Source: Proteiniborus sp. DW1
GTDB lineage: Bacteria; Bacillota; Clostridia; Tissierellales; Proteiniboraceae
Assembly: GCF_900095305.1 (NCBI RefSeq)
Contig: NZ_FMDO01000026.1
Location: 1-41,059, forward strand
Direction: 5' to 3'
DNA: 41,059 nt
The position numbers and the translations under genes are program-made. The stretch's first letter is position 1; every line of letters begins with the position of its first letter. Shown here piece after piece: positions 15,013 to 22,174 of the stretch. The notes beneath the pieces are model-generated. The model did not search any database, had not been told where the DNA came from, and saw nothing but the letters and a program-made list of their open reading frames with translations.

Positions 15013-15690
15013 GTGAGAGAGATAAAAGATGATTCTTTTGGAGTTTTAATAACTATTTTTATAATTATACTTTTAGCATTAGCATTAGTTTATGCATTAG
15101 CTGATGAATATAAGGCAGAAATGAAAGTGTACGAAGCAGAACTACAGAAGCAGTCTGAGACCATAAAATCATTAGAAACTAAAAATGCACAGCTAGAAGA
15201 AAAGCTGAATTCAGTTACAAATGATAATGAACTGCTAAACCAGCTATTAAGAGATTTTGTAAAAGAGTTTCAGAAAACAAAAGAGGAGCAACCCTCTAGG
15301 GGTAGTCTTGTAAGAAAAAATCTAGGAGAATTTATGGTTACAGCTTATGATTTATCGGTTGAGTCTTGCGGAAAACCTATAGGGCACAAGGAATATGGCA
15401 TCACAGCTTCAGGATTTAACCTTACAGGTCATACATGGGAAACAGCAAAGACCATAGCAGTTGACCCAAAAGTAATACCACTAGGTAGCAAGGTTAGAGT
15501 TACATTTACAGATGAAAAATATTCAAAGTACAACGGTGAGTATATTGCAAGAGACACGGGAGGAGCAGTTAAAGGAAAAATAATAGATTTGTTCCTCGGT
15601 GACTTCAGTAGCAACGAAGAATCACAAAAGGTTAGAGATTTTGGAAGAACTAAAGCGATAGTAGAAATTATTAAAAGTGATAAGGAGTGA
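15013..15690 (+). CDS. Membrane-anchored 3D-domain protein (putative peptidoglycan lytic)
   Basis: About 225 residues. The start is uncertain: GTG at 15013 is in frame but overlaps the AGAGGTGAGAG that would serve as ribosome binding site. A signal anchor (GVLITIFIIILLALALVYAL, about 10-29) is followed by a coiled coil (35-80) and a 3D domain from about 105. Its aspartates lie in AVDPKVIPLG, IARDTGGAVKG and IIDLFLGD. 3D domains are the catalytic core of MltA/Rpf/YuiC-type transglycosylases, so the protein probably acts on the cell wall from outside the membrane. Such a gene is unusual in the middle of replication genes. Confidence 0.8.
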   Translation: MREIKDDSFGVLITIFIIILLALALVYALADEYKAEMKVYEAELQKQSETIKSLETKNAQLEEKLNSVTNDNELLNQLLRDFVKEFQKTKEEQPSRGSLVRKNLGEFMVTAYDLSVESCGKPIGHKEYGITASGFNLTGHTWETAKTIAVDPKVIPLGSKVRVTFTDEKYSKYNGEYIARDTGGAVKGKIIDLFLGDFSSNEESQKVRDFGRTKAIVEIIKSDKE

Positions 15691-15697
15691 TATGTAA

Positions 15698-16078
15698 ATG
15701 CCAAACATGATTAATCTAGAAAGTTTTGCAGGTGGAGCACTAGCAGAGAAATTTAATGATGGTTTTCAGGAAGTACTCAAGAACATTTCAGATTTAAACA
15801 CAGATTTCAAGAAGAAAAGAAAACTAACGCTTGAACTAGAATTCCAACCTGACGAGGAAAGAGAGCTATCTCTAATCGACATCAAAGTTAAAACAAAACT
15901 GATACCACCTATTCCAGTAGGCACAAAAATATTAATAGACAAAGATGGTAATGGAAATATAGTAGCAAGCGAATATCAAAAACAAGTAAGAGGTCAACAA
16001 TACATGAGAGTTGATGAAGAAACAGGCGAGATATTAGCAGAAAAAGTAGACACAAAAGGCATTAAGTTAATAAAATAA
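15698..16078 (+). CDS. Phage replication-terminator-like protein
   Basis: 126 residues, ATG behind AAGGAGTGA. It starts INLESFAGGALAEKFNDGFQ and continues NTDFKKKRKLTLELEF, the pattern of a conserved clostridial phage protein commonly labelled replication terminator protein. The label is by name; I see no known DNA-binding motif. The following beta-rich part resembles a small strand-binding platform. Always beside the next gene in such phages, so the pair probably acts in replication or recombination. Confidence 0.65.
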   Translation: MPNMINLESFAGGALAEKFNDGFQEVLKNISDLNTDFKKKRKLTLELEFQPDEERELSLIDIKVKTKLIPPIPVGTKILIDKDGNGNIVASEYQKQVRGQQYMRVDEETGEILAEKVDTKGIKLIK

Positions 16079-16101
16079 TAGATTTTGGGAGGAATGAAAG
16101 A

Positions 16102-16818
16102 ATGATAAACAGAGAAGCTTTAGAGTATTTAGTAGGTTTAGGATTCAATGAAGATGTTTTAATCGAAACAGAAAAAGGATTGTTTTCAAAATCAAGACTT
16201 GAAAGAGTTGAATTACCAAAAGTTCAGACTCTTATAGTATCTACATTAACAAGCTTAATCGACTACTGTAAAAGCAATATAGATGTTTTGCCAAGTAAAA
16301 TGCTAATCCAGGTAGTCAGTCCGAAGGAAGTAAGATTATTGTCGCCATTAGATATAGACAACAATAGACAAGAGTACATTAAGGCAGTTGCTAATCTTCC
16401 AGATAACATTTATTATGACAGATTTATTGACACAGAGCAGTTCAATATCATGCTTCAATCTTCATTCGTAGATAATGAGGACAAGCAGTTGTTATTGAAG
16501 TTCACAGGTTTAATACAAGATGAAACTATTAAAACAGTTGGAGATGATGGAGTCACGCAATCAGCTACAATCAAGACTGGAATAGCGAAAAAAGGTGAAG
16601 CAGAAGTACCTAATCCAGTGGTACTAGCTCCATATAGAACCTTCCCTGAAATTAGGCAACCTGCAAGTAAGTTTATATTCAGAATGAAAACGGGTCCATT
16701 GGCAGCATTATATCAAGCAGATGGAGGAGCATGGAAGAACGAAGCTATGTGGTTAATAAAAGAGTTTTTACAAGAAGCGTTAGAAGATATAAAGGATTTC
16801 TTTGAAATAATATCTTAA
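16102..16818 (+). CDS. Conserved phage protein of the replication region, unknown
   Basis: 238 residues, ATG behind GGGAGG. Features: SLIDYCKSNIDVLPSKMLIQ, VVSPKEVRLLSPLD, DTEQFNIMLQSSFV and APYRTFPEIRQPASKFIFRM. This resembles the large DUF2303-type family of phage proteins in arrangement, although I cannot confirm membership. Cytoplasmic, no cysteine pairs or membrane segment. Probably part of the recombination and replication set because of its neighbours. Confidence 0.65.
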   Translation: MINREALEYLVGLGFNEDVLIETEKGLFSKSRLERVELPKVQTLIVSTLTSLIDYCKSNIDVLPSKMLIQVVSPKEVRLLSPLDIDNNRQEYIKAVANLPDNIYYDRFIDTEQFNIMLQSSFVDNEDKQLLLKFTGLIQDETIKTVGDDGVTQSATIKTGIAKKGEAEVPNPVVLAPYRTFPEIRQPASKFIFRMKTGPLAALYQADGGAWKNEAMWLIKEFLQEALEDIKDFFEIIS

Positions 16819-16820
16819 TG

Positions 16821-16858
16821 TACAGCAGGGGCGAAAGCTCCTGCACCCTAAAGGGGTG
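16821..16858 (+). promoter_or_regulatory. Two hairpins masking the ribosome binding site of the replication initiator
   Basis: Bases 16825-16832 (GCAGGGGC) pair with 16837-16844 (GCTCCTGC) across a GAAA tetraloop, the most GC-rich hairpin in the early region. Directly after it, ACCC (16845-16848) can pair with GGGT (16854-16857), covering the AAGGGG of the next gene. No T-run follows, so it is not a plain terminator. Possible translational control of the initiator. Confidence 0.45.
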
Positions 16859-16865
16859 ATGATTA

Positions 16866-17780
16866 TTGTCAGGTTGGATAAAACTTCATAGGCGAATAGT
16901 GAATAGTGACATCTATCAAATGCCTCCTTTATACTTGAGAACGTTTGAACGCTTAATAATTGAAGCTAATCATCAAGATGCAGAAATACCTTATAAAGAA
17001 AAAGGCTCAAAAGTCACTGGTAAAAAGTTGATTCAAAGAGGCGAGCGATTAACAAGTGTAAGAGATATATGCAATTGGATTGCATGGTATGAAAGAGGGA
17101 AATTGAAAATTCCAAATCCCAAAACTGTTCAAGAAATATTGGATTGGTTGGAAGCAAACGACATGATTTTTATATATGGTGAGAAGGGTAACAGAACAGA
17201 AACACATTACAAGATAGTAAATTACAACGATTATCAAAAAAAGGACAGTGAAGAAGTAACAGAAGAGAAACAGTTCGGAAACAGTTCAGAAACAGAAAAA
17301 CAACAGTCACTGGATACAAACAAGAATGATAAAGAATGTATTAAGAATGATAAGAATGATAAAGAAGATATAAATACTACTTGTGTCGATTCTGAAGAAT
17401 CTCCACCTGTAAAGTATGACGAGGATTCAGTTTACTATCAAGCAGCTTTGTATCTAAGGAAAAAGATTCTCGAGTTCAATCCTAAATGCAAGGTGCCCAA
17501 TGATAACCCTAAAGCATTAGAGAAGTGGTCAGACACGATAAGGCTAACAATTGAGAGAGATAAAAGAACAATAGATGAAATGAGAGAAATAATGAAATTT
17601 GTATTTAAAGATGACTTTTGGTGTACGGTGGTCCAGTCACCAACTAACTTAAGAAAAAATTGGGATAAGATTTGGAGCAAAATGAAAGTTAGTAATAAGC
17701 CAAAAGCAAACAATAATTTATCTAAGCTAGAGGAAATGTTTCAAAAGGCACTAGCAGAGGAAGGGGGATTCGATGACTAA
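16866..17780 (+). CDS. DnaD-like phage replication initiation protein
   Basis: 304 residues, TTG start after AAGGGGTGAT; the closer ATG at 16858 is in another frame and stops quickly. The N-terminal winged-helix replisome-organiser domain (about 1-125: SGWIKLHRRIVNSDIYQMP and TVQEILDWLEANDMI) is followed by a polar linker with NDK/KNDKND repeats (about 140-175) and a small C-terminal domain (195-300). It should bind the phage origin, often located in or near this gene, and recruit the helicase loader encoded next. Confidence 0.8.
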   Translation: MSGWIKLHRRIVNSDIYQMPPLYLRTFERLIIEANHQDAEIPYKEKGSKVTGKKLIQRGERLTSVRDICNWIAWYERGKLKIPNPKTVQEILDWLEANDMIFIYGEKGNRTETHYKIVNYNDYQKKDSEEVTEEKQFGNSSETEKQQSLDTNKNDKECIKNDKNDKEDINTTCVDSEESPPVKYDEDSVYYQAALYLRKKILEFNPKCKVPNDNPKALEKWSDTIRLTIERDKRTIDEMREIMKFVFKDDFWCTVVQSPTNLRKNWDKIWSKMKVSNKPKANNNLSKLEEMFQKALAEEGGFDD

Positions 17781-18327
17781 GCCAGAAGTAATAAAGCTAT
17801 TAGCTATGTTAGCTGCAGCTTATCCCAATATGAAAGAAGTAAATGAAGTACAAATAAACCTATGGTATGACTGTTTAAAGGATATAGACACAAAAGTTGC
17901 ATTAGCGGCTATAAAGAAACATATTCTTGAAAGTACTTTCCCACCTTCTATAGCTGAAATAAGAAAGCAGGTAATGGAAGTTGCTACCCCAGCAAATGAA
18001 AAGTTAGATGGTGCTAGTGGGTGGGGAGAGGTAATCAAGGCTATTAAAGAATACGGTTACTATAGGGAAAAAGAAGCTTTGGAAAGTATGACACCAGTAA
18101 CTAGAAAAGTAGTTAAGTACATGGGATGGCAAGAAATATGCCACAGCGAAAAGCCAGATGTAGTTAGAGGTCAATTTCTAAAGATGTATGAAACGGTAGC
18201 AGAACGAGAAAAACAAGATAGGCTGCTACCAGAGACGTTCAGAGAAGAAATAAAGCAAATATCAGAAAACACAAAAGCAATAGCAGGATTAGTTAGCAGT
18301 ATGGATATGGGAGAAATCTTAAAATAA
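17773..18327 (+). CDS. Replicative helicase loader/inhibitor, G39P-like
   Basis: 184 residues, ATG overlapping the initiator by 8 bp. The N-terminal helical domain (VIKLLAMLAAAYPNMKEVNE, LWYDCLKDID, FPPSIAEIRKQV) matches the phage SPP1 G39P-type loader family. The C-terminal half is charged and disordered. It should deliver a DnaB-type hexamer to the initiator complex. No phage DnaB helicase is present in the window, so it probably captures the host helicase. Confidence 0.8.
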   Translation: MTKPEVIKLLAMLAAAYPNMKEVNEVQINLWYDCLKDIDTKVALAAIKKHILESTFPPSIAEIRKQVMEVATPANEKLDGASGWGEVIKAIKEYGYYREKEALESMTPVTRKVVKYMGWQEICHSEKPDVVRGQFLKMYETVAEREKQDRLLPETFREEIKQISENTKAIAGLVSSMDMGEILK

Positions 18328-18347
18328 AAGGCTTTTGGAGGGATTAT

Positions 18348-18557
18348 ATGGATAGCTTAAAAGACATTATTACTGATGAAGAAATACTAGAAGTAATAAA
18401 AAAGCATGAAGGCGAGCATATGCCGATTAGAAGATTGACTGATTTATTGGGTTTTTATAGCACCAGCACCACACATGGAAGAATTAAAGATTTAGAACGT
18501 AAAGGACTGATAAAAGTAGAAATTATTAGGGAAACACGAATCAGTGTGAAAGGTTAA
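18348..18557 (+). CDS. Small winged-helix DNA-binding protein
   Basis: 69 residues, ATG behind TTGGAGGGA. Helices and wing of a LexA-N/MarR-like winged helix: EEILEVIKKHEGEHMPIRRL, then STSTTHGRIKDLERKGLI. It resembles the LexA DNA-binding domain without a peptidase, so it might compete at SOS-type operators. That is speculation; no target was identified. Confidence 0.65.
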   Translation: MDSLKDIITDEEILEVIKKHEGEHMPIRRLTDLLGFYSTSTTHGRIKDLERKGLIKVEIIRETRISVKG

Positions 18558-18579
18558 GTTGATAAAAGTGAGGTGCAGG

Positions 18580-18804
18580 ATGAAAAGGATAGTAATAGAT
18601 GTCTATGATGAAAAAGACGGGAAATTAAACGGACTAATTGACATTAGAAGCAATGAATATGGTTTTAGCTATGGCAATGATATAACAGGTCATGGGCTTC
18701 AATGTAAACATGATAGCGAATCAAATGAATATAGAAAACTAATGTTTAGACTTGATAGAATAACTGATTTAGTTAGAAAAATTGAAGGAAGTGAGGGGAT
18801 ATAG
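18580..18804 (+). CDS. Small phage protein, unknown
   Basis: 74 residues from the ATG at 18580, behind GAGGTGCAGG; a TTG seven codons upstream is in frame but has no ribosome binding site. A beta-rich first half (KRIVIDVYDEKDGKLNGLID) and helical end (LMFRLDRITDLVRKIEG). Overlaps the next start by one base. No family recognised. Confidence 0.6.
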   Translation: MKRIVIDVYDEKDGKLNGLIDIRSNEYGFSYGNDITGHGLQCKHDSESNEYRKLMFRLDRITDLVRKIEGSEGI

Positions 18805-19184
18805 TGGCAGCATGTAAGGTATGTAAAAAAAGCGAAGTATCAATGTTATGTATTTGTGAGGAATGCTTAATAGAATTGCAAAATAAGGTAAAAGAGAAAG
18901 GTGTTCAGGAATTTGTCACAAGAGGAAAGTATCTAGAGAAACTAAAAGAAATTAAGAATCTAAATCATGCACTAAATCATGTGACAGCAGCAAGGGATGT
19001 ATGTGTAGATAAAATAGAGCAACTTTCATCGAGAAATCGTGAGTTAGCAGAGAAAATTCAGTTATGCAGACAATTTTTCAATATGGCGAAAGATAAATAT
19101 AAGTATGTAGGAGGACAATGTGAAAAACATGTATGGGATCAAATTGTTGAAAAATTCGTAGAAATGCTTGAGGGGGTTGAGTGA
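18804..19184 (+). CDS. Zinc-ribbon plus coiled-coil phage protein
   Basis: 126 residues, GTG start overlapping the previous stop, behind GTGAGGGG. An N-terminal zinc ribbon (CKVCKKSEVSMLCICEEC) precedes a long coiled coil (about 45-95) and a C-terminal helix. Probably a DNA- or protein-binding accessory factor. No family recognised. Confidence 0.6.
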   Translation: MAACKVCKKSEVSMLCICEECLIELQNKVKEKGVQEFVTRGKYLEKLKEIKNLNHALNHVTAARDVCVDKIEQLSSRNRELAEKIQLCRQFFNMAKDKYKYVGGQCEKHVWDQIVEKFVEMLEGVE

Positions 19185-19696
19185 TGAAAGTATTATCTCT
19201 AATACAACCTTGGGCAACGTTAATAGCGTTAAATGAAAAGAAAATAGAAACTAGATCATGGAAAACAAATTATAGAGGTCCGTTGTTGATACATGCTAGT
19301 AAAAAGATAGAAAAAAGAGTTTGTGATATAGAGCCTTTTTATTCAACTCTACACAGTAATGGCATTGATGAATCTAATAAGCTTCCAACTGGTTTTATAA
19401 TTGCAAAATGTAATTTAGTAGATTGCGTAAAAATGACAGATTGGCAGCTGGACAGTTCATATAGGGTAATAAATGCTACATTGGGAAACGGACAGATAAT
19501 AACAGGAAATGAATTAGAATTTGGAGACTACTCTCCTGGTAGATATGCTTGGATATTAGAAGATATTGAAATGCTTAAGGAATTAATTCCAGCGAAAGGT
19601 CAGTTAGGGTTATGGAATTTTGAGGGGGTTGAAAACATAAAAGACAAATCAAACTATATGTCAGGTATGTTAAAGAAATATGGAAGAAGTCGTTAA
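19184..19696 (+). CDS. ASCH-domain protein
   Basis: 170 residues, ATG overlapping the previous TGA; GAGGGGG is the ribosome binding site. The ASCH/PUA-like beta barrel is clear: MKVLSLIQPWATLIALNEKK, then IETRSWKTNYRGPLLIHASK, and RYAWILEDIEML near the C-terminus. ASCH proteins bind RNA or modified nucleosides, and some hydrolyse modified cytidines. In phages they accompany nucleotide-modification genes; methyltransferases occur 4 kb downstream. Function here is not settled by sequence. Confidence 0.85.
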   Translation: MKVLSLIQPWATLIALNEKKIETRSWKTNYRGPLLIHASKKIEKRVCDIEPFYSTLHSNGIDESNKLPTGFIIAKCNLVDCVKMTDWQLDSSYRVINATLGNGQIITGNELEFGDYSPGRYAWILEDIEMLKELIPAKGQLGLWNFEGVENIKDKSNYMSGMLKKYGRSR

Positions 19697-19743
19697 CTTG
19701 AGGGTTAGCAACTAAAAAAATAAAAATTGAAAGGGGTATGGAA

Positions 19744-20259
19744 ATGTCAGTAAAGTTTTATGATATTAAATGTGATAAATGCGGTTCGATAGAATGGGAT
19801 AGCAAAGAAGGAAATTATTATTGCCGTCATTGTAGAGATGTAATGTCTGATGAAAAAATATCAAGAGAATTAAAAGAAGCTTTCAGAAAACATAAGCAAG
19901 AAATTATAGACAATGTGAGTTTTGAAGTTAATGGAATGAGAGCTTTTAGAGTAGATGAATATTACACAGTAGTAGCACATGGTGGAGAAGAAGCTTTAAG
20001 TTGTTATGTTGAGGAATATGGGATAACACCAGATGATGAATTATACGAGGGTGTAGAAGAAATTAATCCAGAAAAAAGTCGTATGTTTTATCCAGTAAGC
20101 GAAATTCCAGTTACAAGACTTGAAGAATTAATTGAATTAGGACATAAACAAGAAATATGGGATGGGGATTTATGTATTTCTATTACTAAAGCAGAAGCTA
20201 TGAAATTAAGAAATGAAACAAAACCATATATTTTGAGTGTTTCTTCAGATGTTTTATAG
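19744..20259 (+). CDS. Zinc-ribbon phage protein, unknown
   Basis: 171 residues from the ATG at 19744, seven bases after AAGGGG; the ATG at 19738 is too close to that site. Begins with a zinc ribbon (CDKCGSIEWD then YCRHC) and continues with a helical segment and a beta-rich part (FRVDEYYTVVAHGGEEAL). No family recognised. A 41-bp gap without a gene precedes it. Confidence 0.6.
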   Translation: MSVKFYDIKCDKCGSIEWDSKEGNYYCRHCRDVMSDEKISRELKEAFRKHKQEIIDNVSFEVNGMRAFRVDEYYTVVAHGGEEALSCYVEEYGITPDDELYEGVEEINPEKSRMFYPVSEIPVTRLEELIELGHKQEIWDGDLCISITKAEAMKLRNETKPYILSVSSDVL

Positions 20260-20295
20260 TTGCTAAGTTTACACTTATCGTAGAAAGGAGAAAGT

Positions 20296-20646
20296 ATGGT
20301 TCATCCTATAGACTTTATTAATCAATTAAGAGAATCAGAAGACTATATTGAGGCTATTTATAGTAATGGTGGATGATATCAATTTTATAAGATATTGAAA
20401 TTATTATATCCAAATGCGATTGCCTACAAAGTAAAAGTCGTAGAAGATGATAAAAATCATAGTCATGTAATTACTTTGATAGATAATGTTTTCTATGACA
20501 TAAAAGGAAAAGTAAATATCAATAACTATTACGATATGCAAAAAGTGGAGGACAGAGATATTGCTGAAATGGGAAAATGGTCTTTTTCAAAACGTCATTG
20601 GTTATATAAGGAATGTCTTAATTGTGGAGAATTAATTAGTTACTAA
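20296..20646 (+). pseudogene. Phage protein gene with an in-frame TGA at a probable cysteine position
   Basis: ATG behind AAAGGAGAAAG; 26 codons (VHPIDFINQLRESEDYIEAI then YSNGG), a TGA at 20374-20376, then 89 codons in the same frame (YQFYKILKLLYPNA, HVITLIDNVFYDIKG, LYKECLNCGELI). I recall the same protein in other Firmicute phages as continuous, with cysteine in GGCY or GSCY at this point. Cys followed by HVI and YDIKG would fit a papain-like catalytic triad. Either a nonsense mutation or a selenocysteine codon; a weak hairpin lies downstream. If TGA is a stop, a TTG at 20395 could start the second part, but no ribosome binding site is seen there. Confidence 0.7.
20391..20410 (+). promoter_or_regulatory. 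Weak hairpin downstream of the in-frame TGA (possible SECIS)
   Basis: GATAT (20391-20395) pairs with ATATC (20406-20410) around a 10-base loop TGAAATTATT. The loop starts 20 bases after the TGA and has G at its second position, which fits the loose bacterial SECIS rules. The stem is only five AU-rich pairs, so the fit may be chance. Confidence 0.2.
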
Positions 20647-20668
20647 CTATAAGTTTAGGAGGGAAATT

Positions 20669-21094
20669 ATGAATAGTGTAATTTTAATAGGAAGGTTAAC
20701 TAGAGACCCCGACCTTAGATACCTGCAAACAGGAATGGCAGTATCAAGGTTTAGTCTAGCAGTAGACAAAGATTTATCTAAAGAGAAGAAACAAGAGTTT
20801 GAGAGTAAAGGGCAACCTACAGCAGATTTTATCAATATTGTAGTCTGGGGAAAACAAGCTGAAAACTGTGCAAACTATTTAGTAAAGGGCAGATTAGTTG
20901 CGATTCAAGGACGTATTCAAACAGGAAGCTATACTGCTGAAGATGGGTCAAAGAGATATACAACTGATGTTGTAGCAGAGAGAGTACAGTTTCTTGAATA
21001 TAAGGACAAGCAGTCTAATCAACAAAGCTACCAACAATCAGATTTTGAGGTTTCTGGTTTCAGACCTACAGATGACGATGATATACCTTTCTAG
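20669..21094 (+). CDS. ssb: Single-stranded DNA-binding protein
   Basis: 141 residues, ATG behind AGGAGGG. The OB fold opens with NSVILIGRLTRDPDLRYLQ and contains FINIVVWGKQAENCANYL; the tail is glutamine-rich and ends in the acidic tip DDDDIPF, which docks replication and repair partners. Protects single strands in phage replication and cooperates with RecT. Full length for a bacterial or phage SSB. Confidence 0.95.
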   Translation: MNSVILIGRLTRDPDLRYLQTGMAVSRFSLAVDKDLSKEKKQEFESKGQPTADFINIVVWGKQAENCANYLVKGRLVAIQGRIQTGSYTAEDGSKRYTTDVVAERVQFLEYKDKQSNQQSYQQSDFEVSGFRPTDDDDIPF

Positions 21095-21116
21095 AAGGAA
21101 GAGGTGTAATGAGAAT

Positions 21117-21353
21117 ATGACTAAAAAAGAGCTAGATGCAGAAATAATTGCATTACATAAACAAGGACTTAATGGCAGAGAAATAGCAAGAAAACTATTT
21201 ATCAGTCAAACTAAGGCAACTAGAACAATTCAGGAATACAAAGAAAAGGTACTTATAGCAGTTGAAATGGTAGTTGCTATGTACTTTAAAGGTATAAAAG
21301 TCAAAGATGCGATTGAACAAGCTAAGGAGGTATTAGGTTATGCTACTCCATGA
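21117..21353 (+). CDS. Small helix-turn-helix protein (resolvase-type HTH)
   Basis: 78 residues from the ATG at 21117, after GAAGAGGTG; an ATG at 21109 stops after three codons. An HTH_38/Hin-like motif, IIALHKQGLNGREIARKL then ISQTKATRTIQEY, followed by a hydrophobic helix. Likely a DNA-binding accessory protein. Overlaps the next gene by 14 bp. Confidence 0.65.
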   Translation: MTKKELDAEIIALHKQGLNGREIARKLFISQTKATRTIQEYKEKVLIAVEMVVAMYFKGIKVKDAIEQAKEVLGYATP

Positions 21354-21534
21354 GATAAGAAGAACTATAGCGAAAATAAATAGTTTAGAGAGCAACAGAA
21401 AAGTAATCAATTCTGAAATCATTGAAATAGAGTTAAGAAGCCAAAGAGAGATACTAAACGAGCAATTTAAAATAGCCAAAGCAGAAGGTTTGAAAGGACA
21501 AATGCAATTTCTAGCGATTGAAGGGAGACGTTGA
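21340..21534 (+). CDS. Small coiled-coil phage protein
   Basis: 64 residues, ATG behind AAGGAGGT. Almost wholly helical with heptad-like spacing (RRTIAKINSLESNRKVINSE). The gene overlaps the previous one and ends two bases before the MazG-like start. No family recognised. Confidence 0.6.
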   Translation: MLLHEIRRTIAKINSLESNRKVINSEIIEIELRSQREILNEQFKIAKAEGLKGQMQFLAIEGRR

Positions 21535-21535
21535 G

Positions 21536-21895
21536 ATGGAAATAAGGGAACTAGTTAAAAAGGCACATGAAAATGCAGTTGAAAAGGGATTTTATGATGA
21601 TGAACGCTTTATAGTAAATAAGCTAAGACAAAACATTAGGTTAAATGAAAAAGAAATAGAGATTATCCAAACTGCATTTAAGATTCAAAAAATAGCACTA
21701 ATAATTTGCGAGGCAACAGAAGCCATAGAAGCTCTTAGAAAAGGCGATAAAATAGAACACGATGAAGAAATAGCAGATATTTTAATTAGAACAGGTGATT
21801 ACTCAGGAGCTGCCAAAGTAGATTTAGAAACAGAAACTATTAATAAGATGCTAAAAAATAAAAACCGTACTTATAAACACGGGAAGGAGTTTTGA
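21536..21895 (+). CDS. MazG-like nucleotide pyrophosphohydrolase
   Basis: 119 residues from the ATG at 21536, after GGGAGACG; six upstream codons belong to an alternative ATG inside the previous gene. All-alpha NTP-PPase signature: CEATEAIEALRKG and EEIADILIRTGDYSG, giving the ExxE and ExxD metal ligands. It should hydrolyse (d)NTPs to monophosphates, shaping the nucleotide pool or removing modified nucleotides during phage growth. Confidence 0.8.
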   Translation: MEIRELVKKAHENAVEKGFYDDERFIVNKLRQNIRLNEKEIEIIQTAFKIQKIALIICEATEAIEALRKGDKIEHDEEIADILIRTGDYSGAAKVDLETETINKMLKNKNRTYKHGKEF

Positions 21896-21896
21896 T

Positions 21897-22142
21897 ATGC
21901 CACACATCAGCTATATAGATACAGCAGTACCTAATGTCAAAGTAGGCACCATGCTAAAAATTGAAATAGACAATGAAGATAAGAAAAGAAAAACATGCAT
22001 GAGAGTAGGCAAGGTAATTCAGAGGACAAAGGATTTAATAATTGTTGACTTTGCTTATCTAAAAGGCAATGGTTCTTTCAGAAGAAGTTATAGAGTTATG
22101 GATTTGGCAGGGAAATTAGTGAAGTGGGAGGTTATTGAGTAG
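21897..22142 (+). CDS. Small beta-rich phage protein, unknown
   Basis: 81 residues, ATG behind GGAAGGAG. Predicted beta barrel: VGTMLKIEIDNEDKKRKTCM, GKVIQRTKDLIIVDFAYLKG. This looks like a small SH3/KOW-like fold and occurs in early regions of clostridial phages. Function unknown. Confidence 0.6.
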   Translation: MPHISYIDTAVPNVKVGTMLKIEIDNEDKKRKTCMRVGKVIQRTKDLIIVDFAYLKGNGSFRRSYRVMDLAGKLVKWEVIE

Positions 22143-22174
22143 TTAGTAACACAATATAATCTGGAGGTAGAAAT

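Noticed and set aside
17320-17375. AAGAATGATAA-like tandem repeats, considered as origin iterons
   Set aside because: They encode the NDK/KND linker of the initiator and vary with the codons; a DNA role cannot be shown from sequence.
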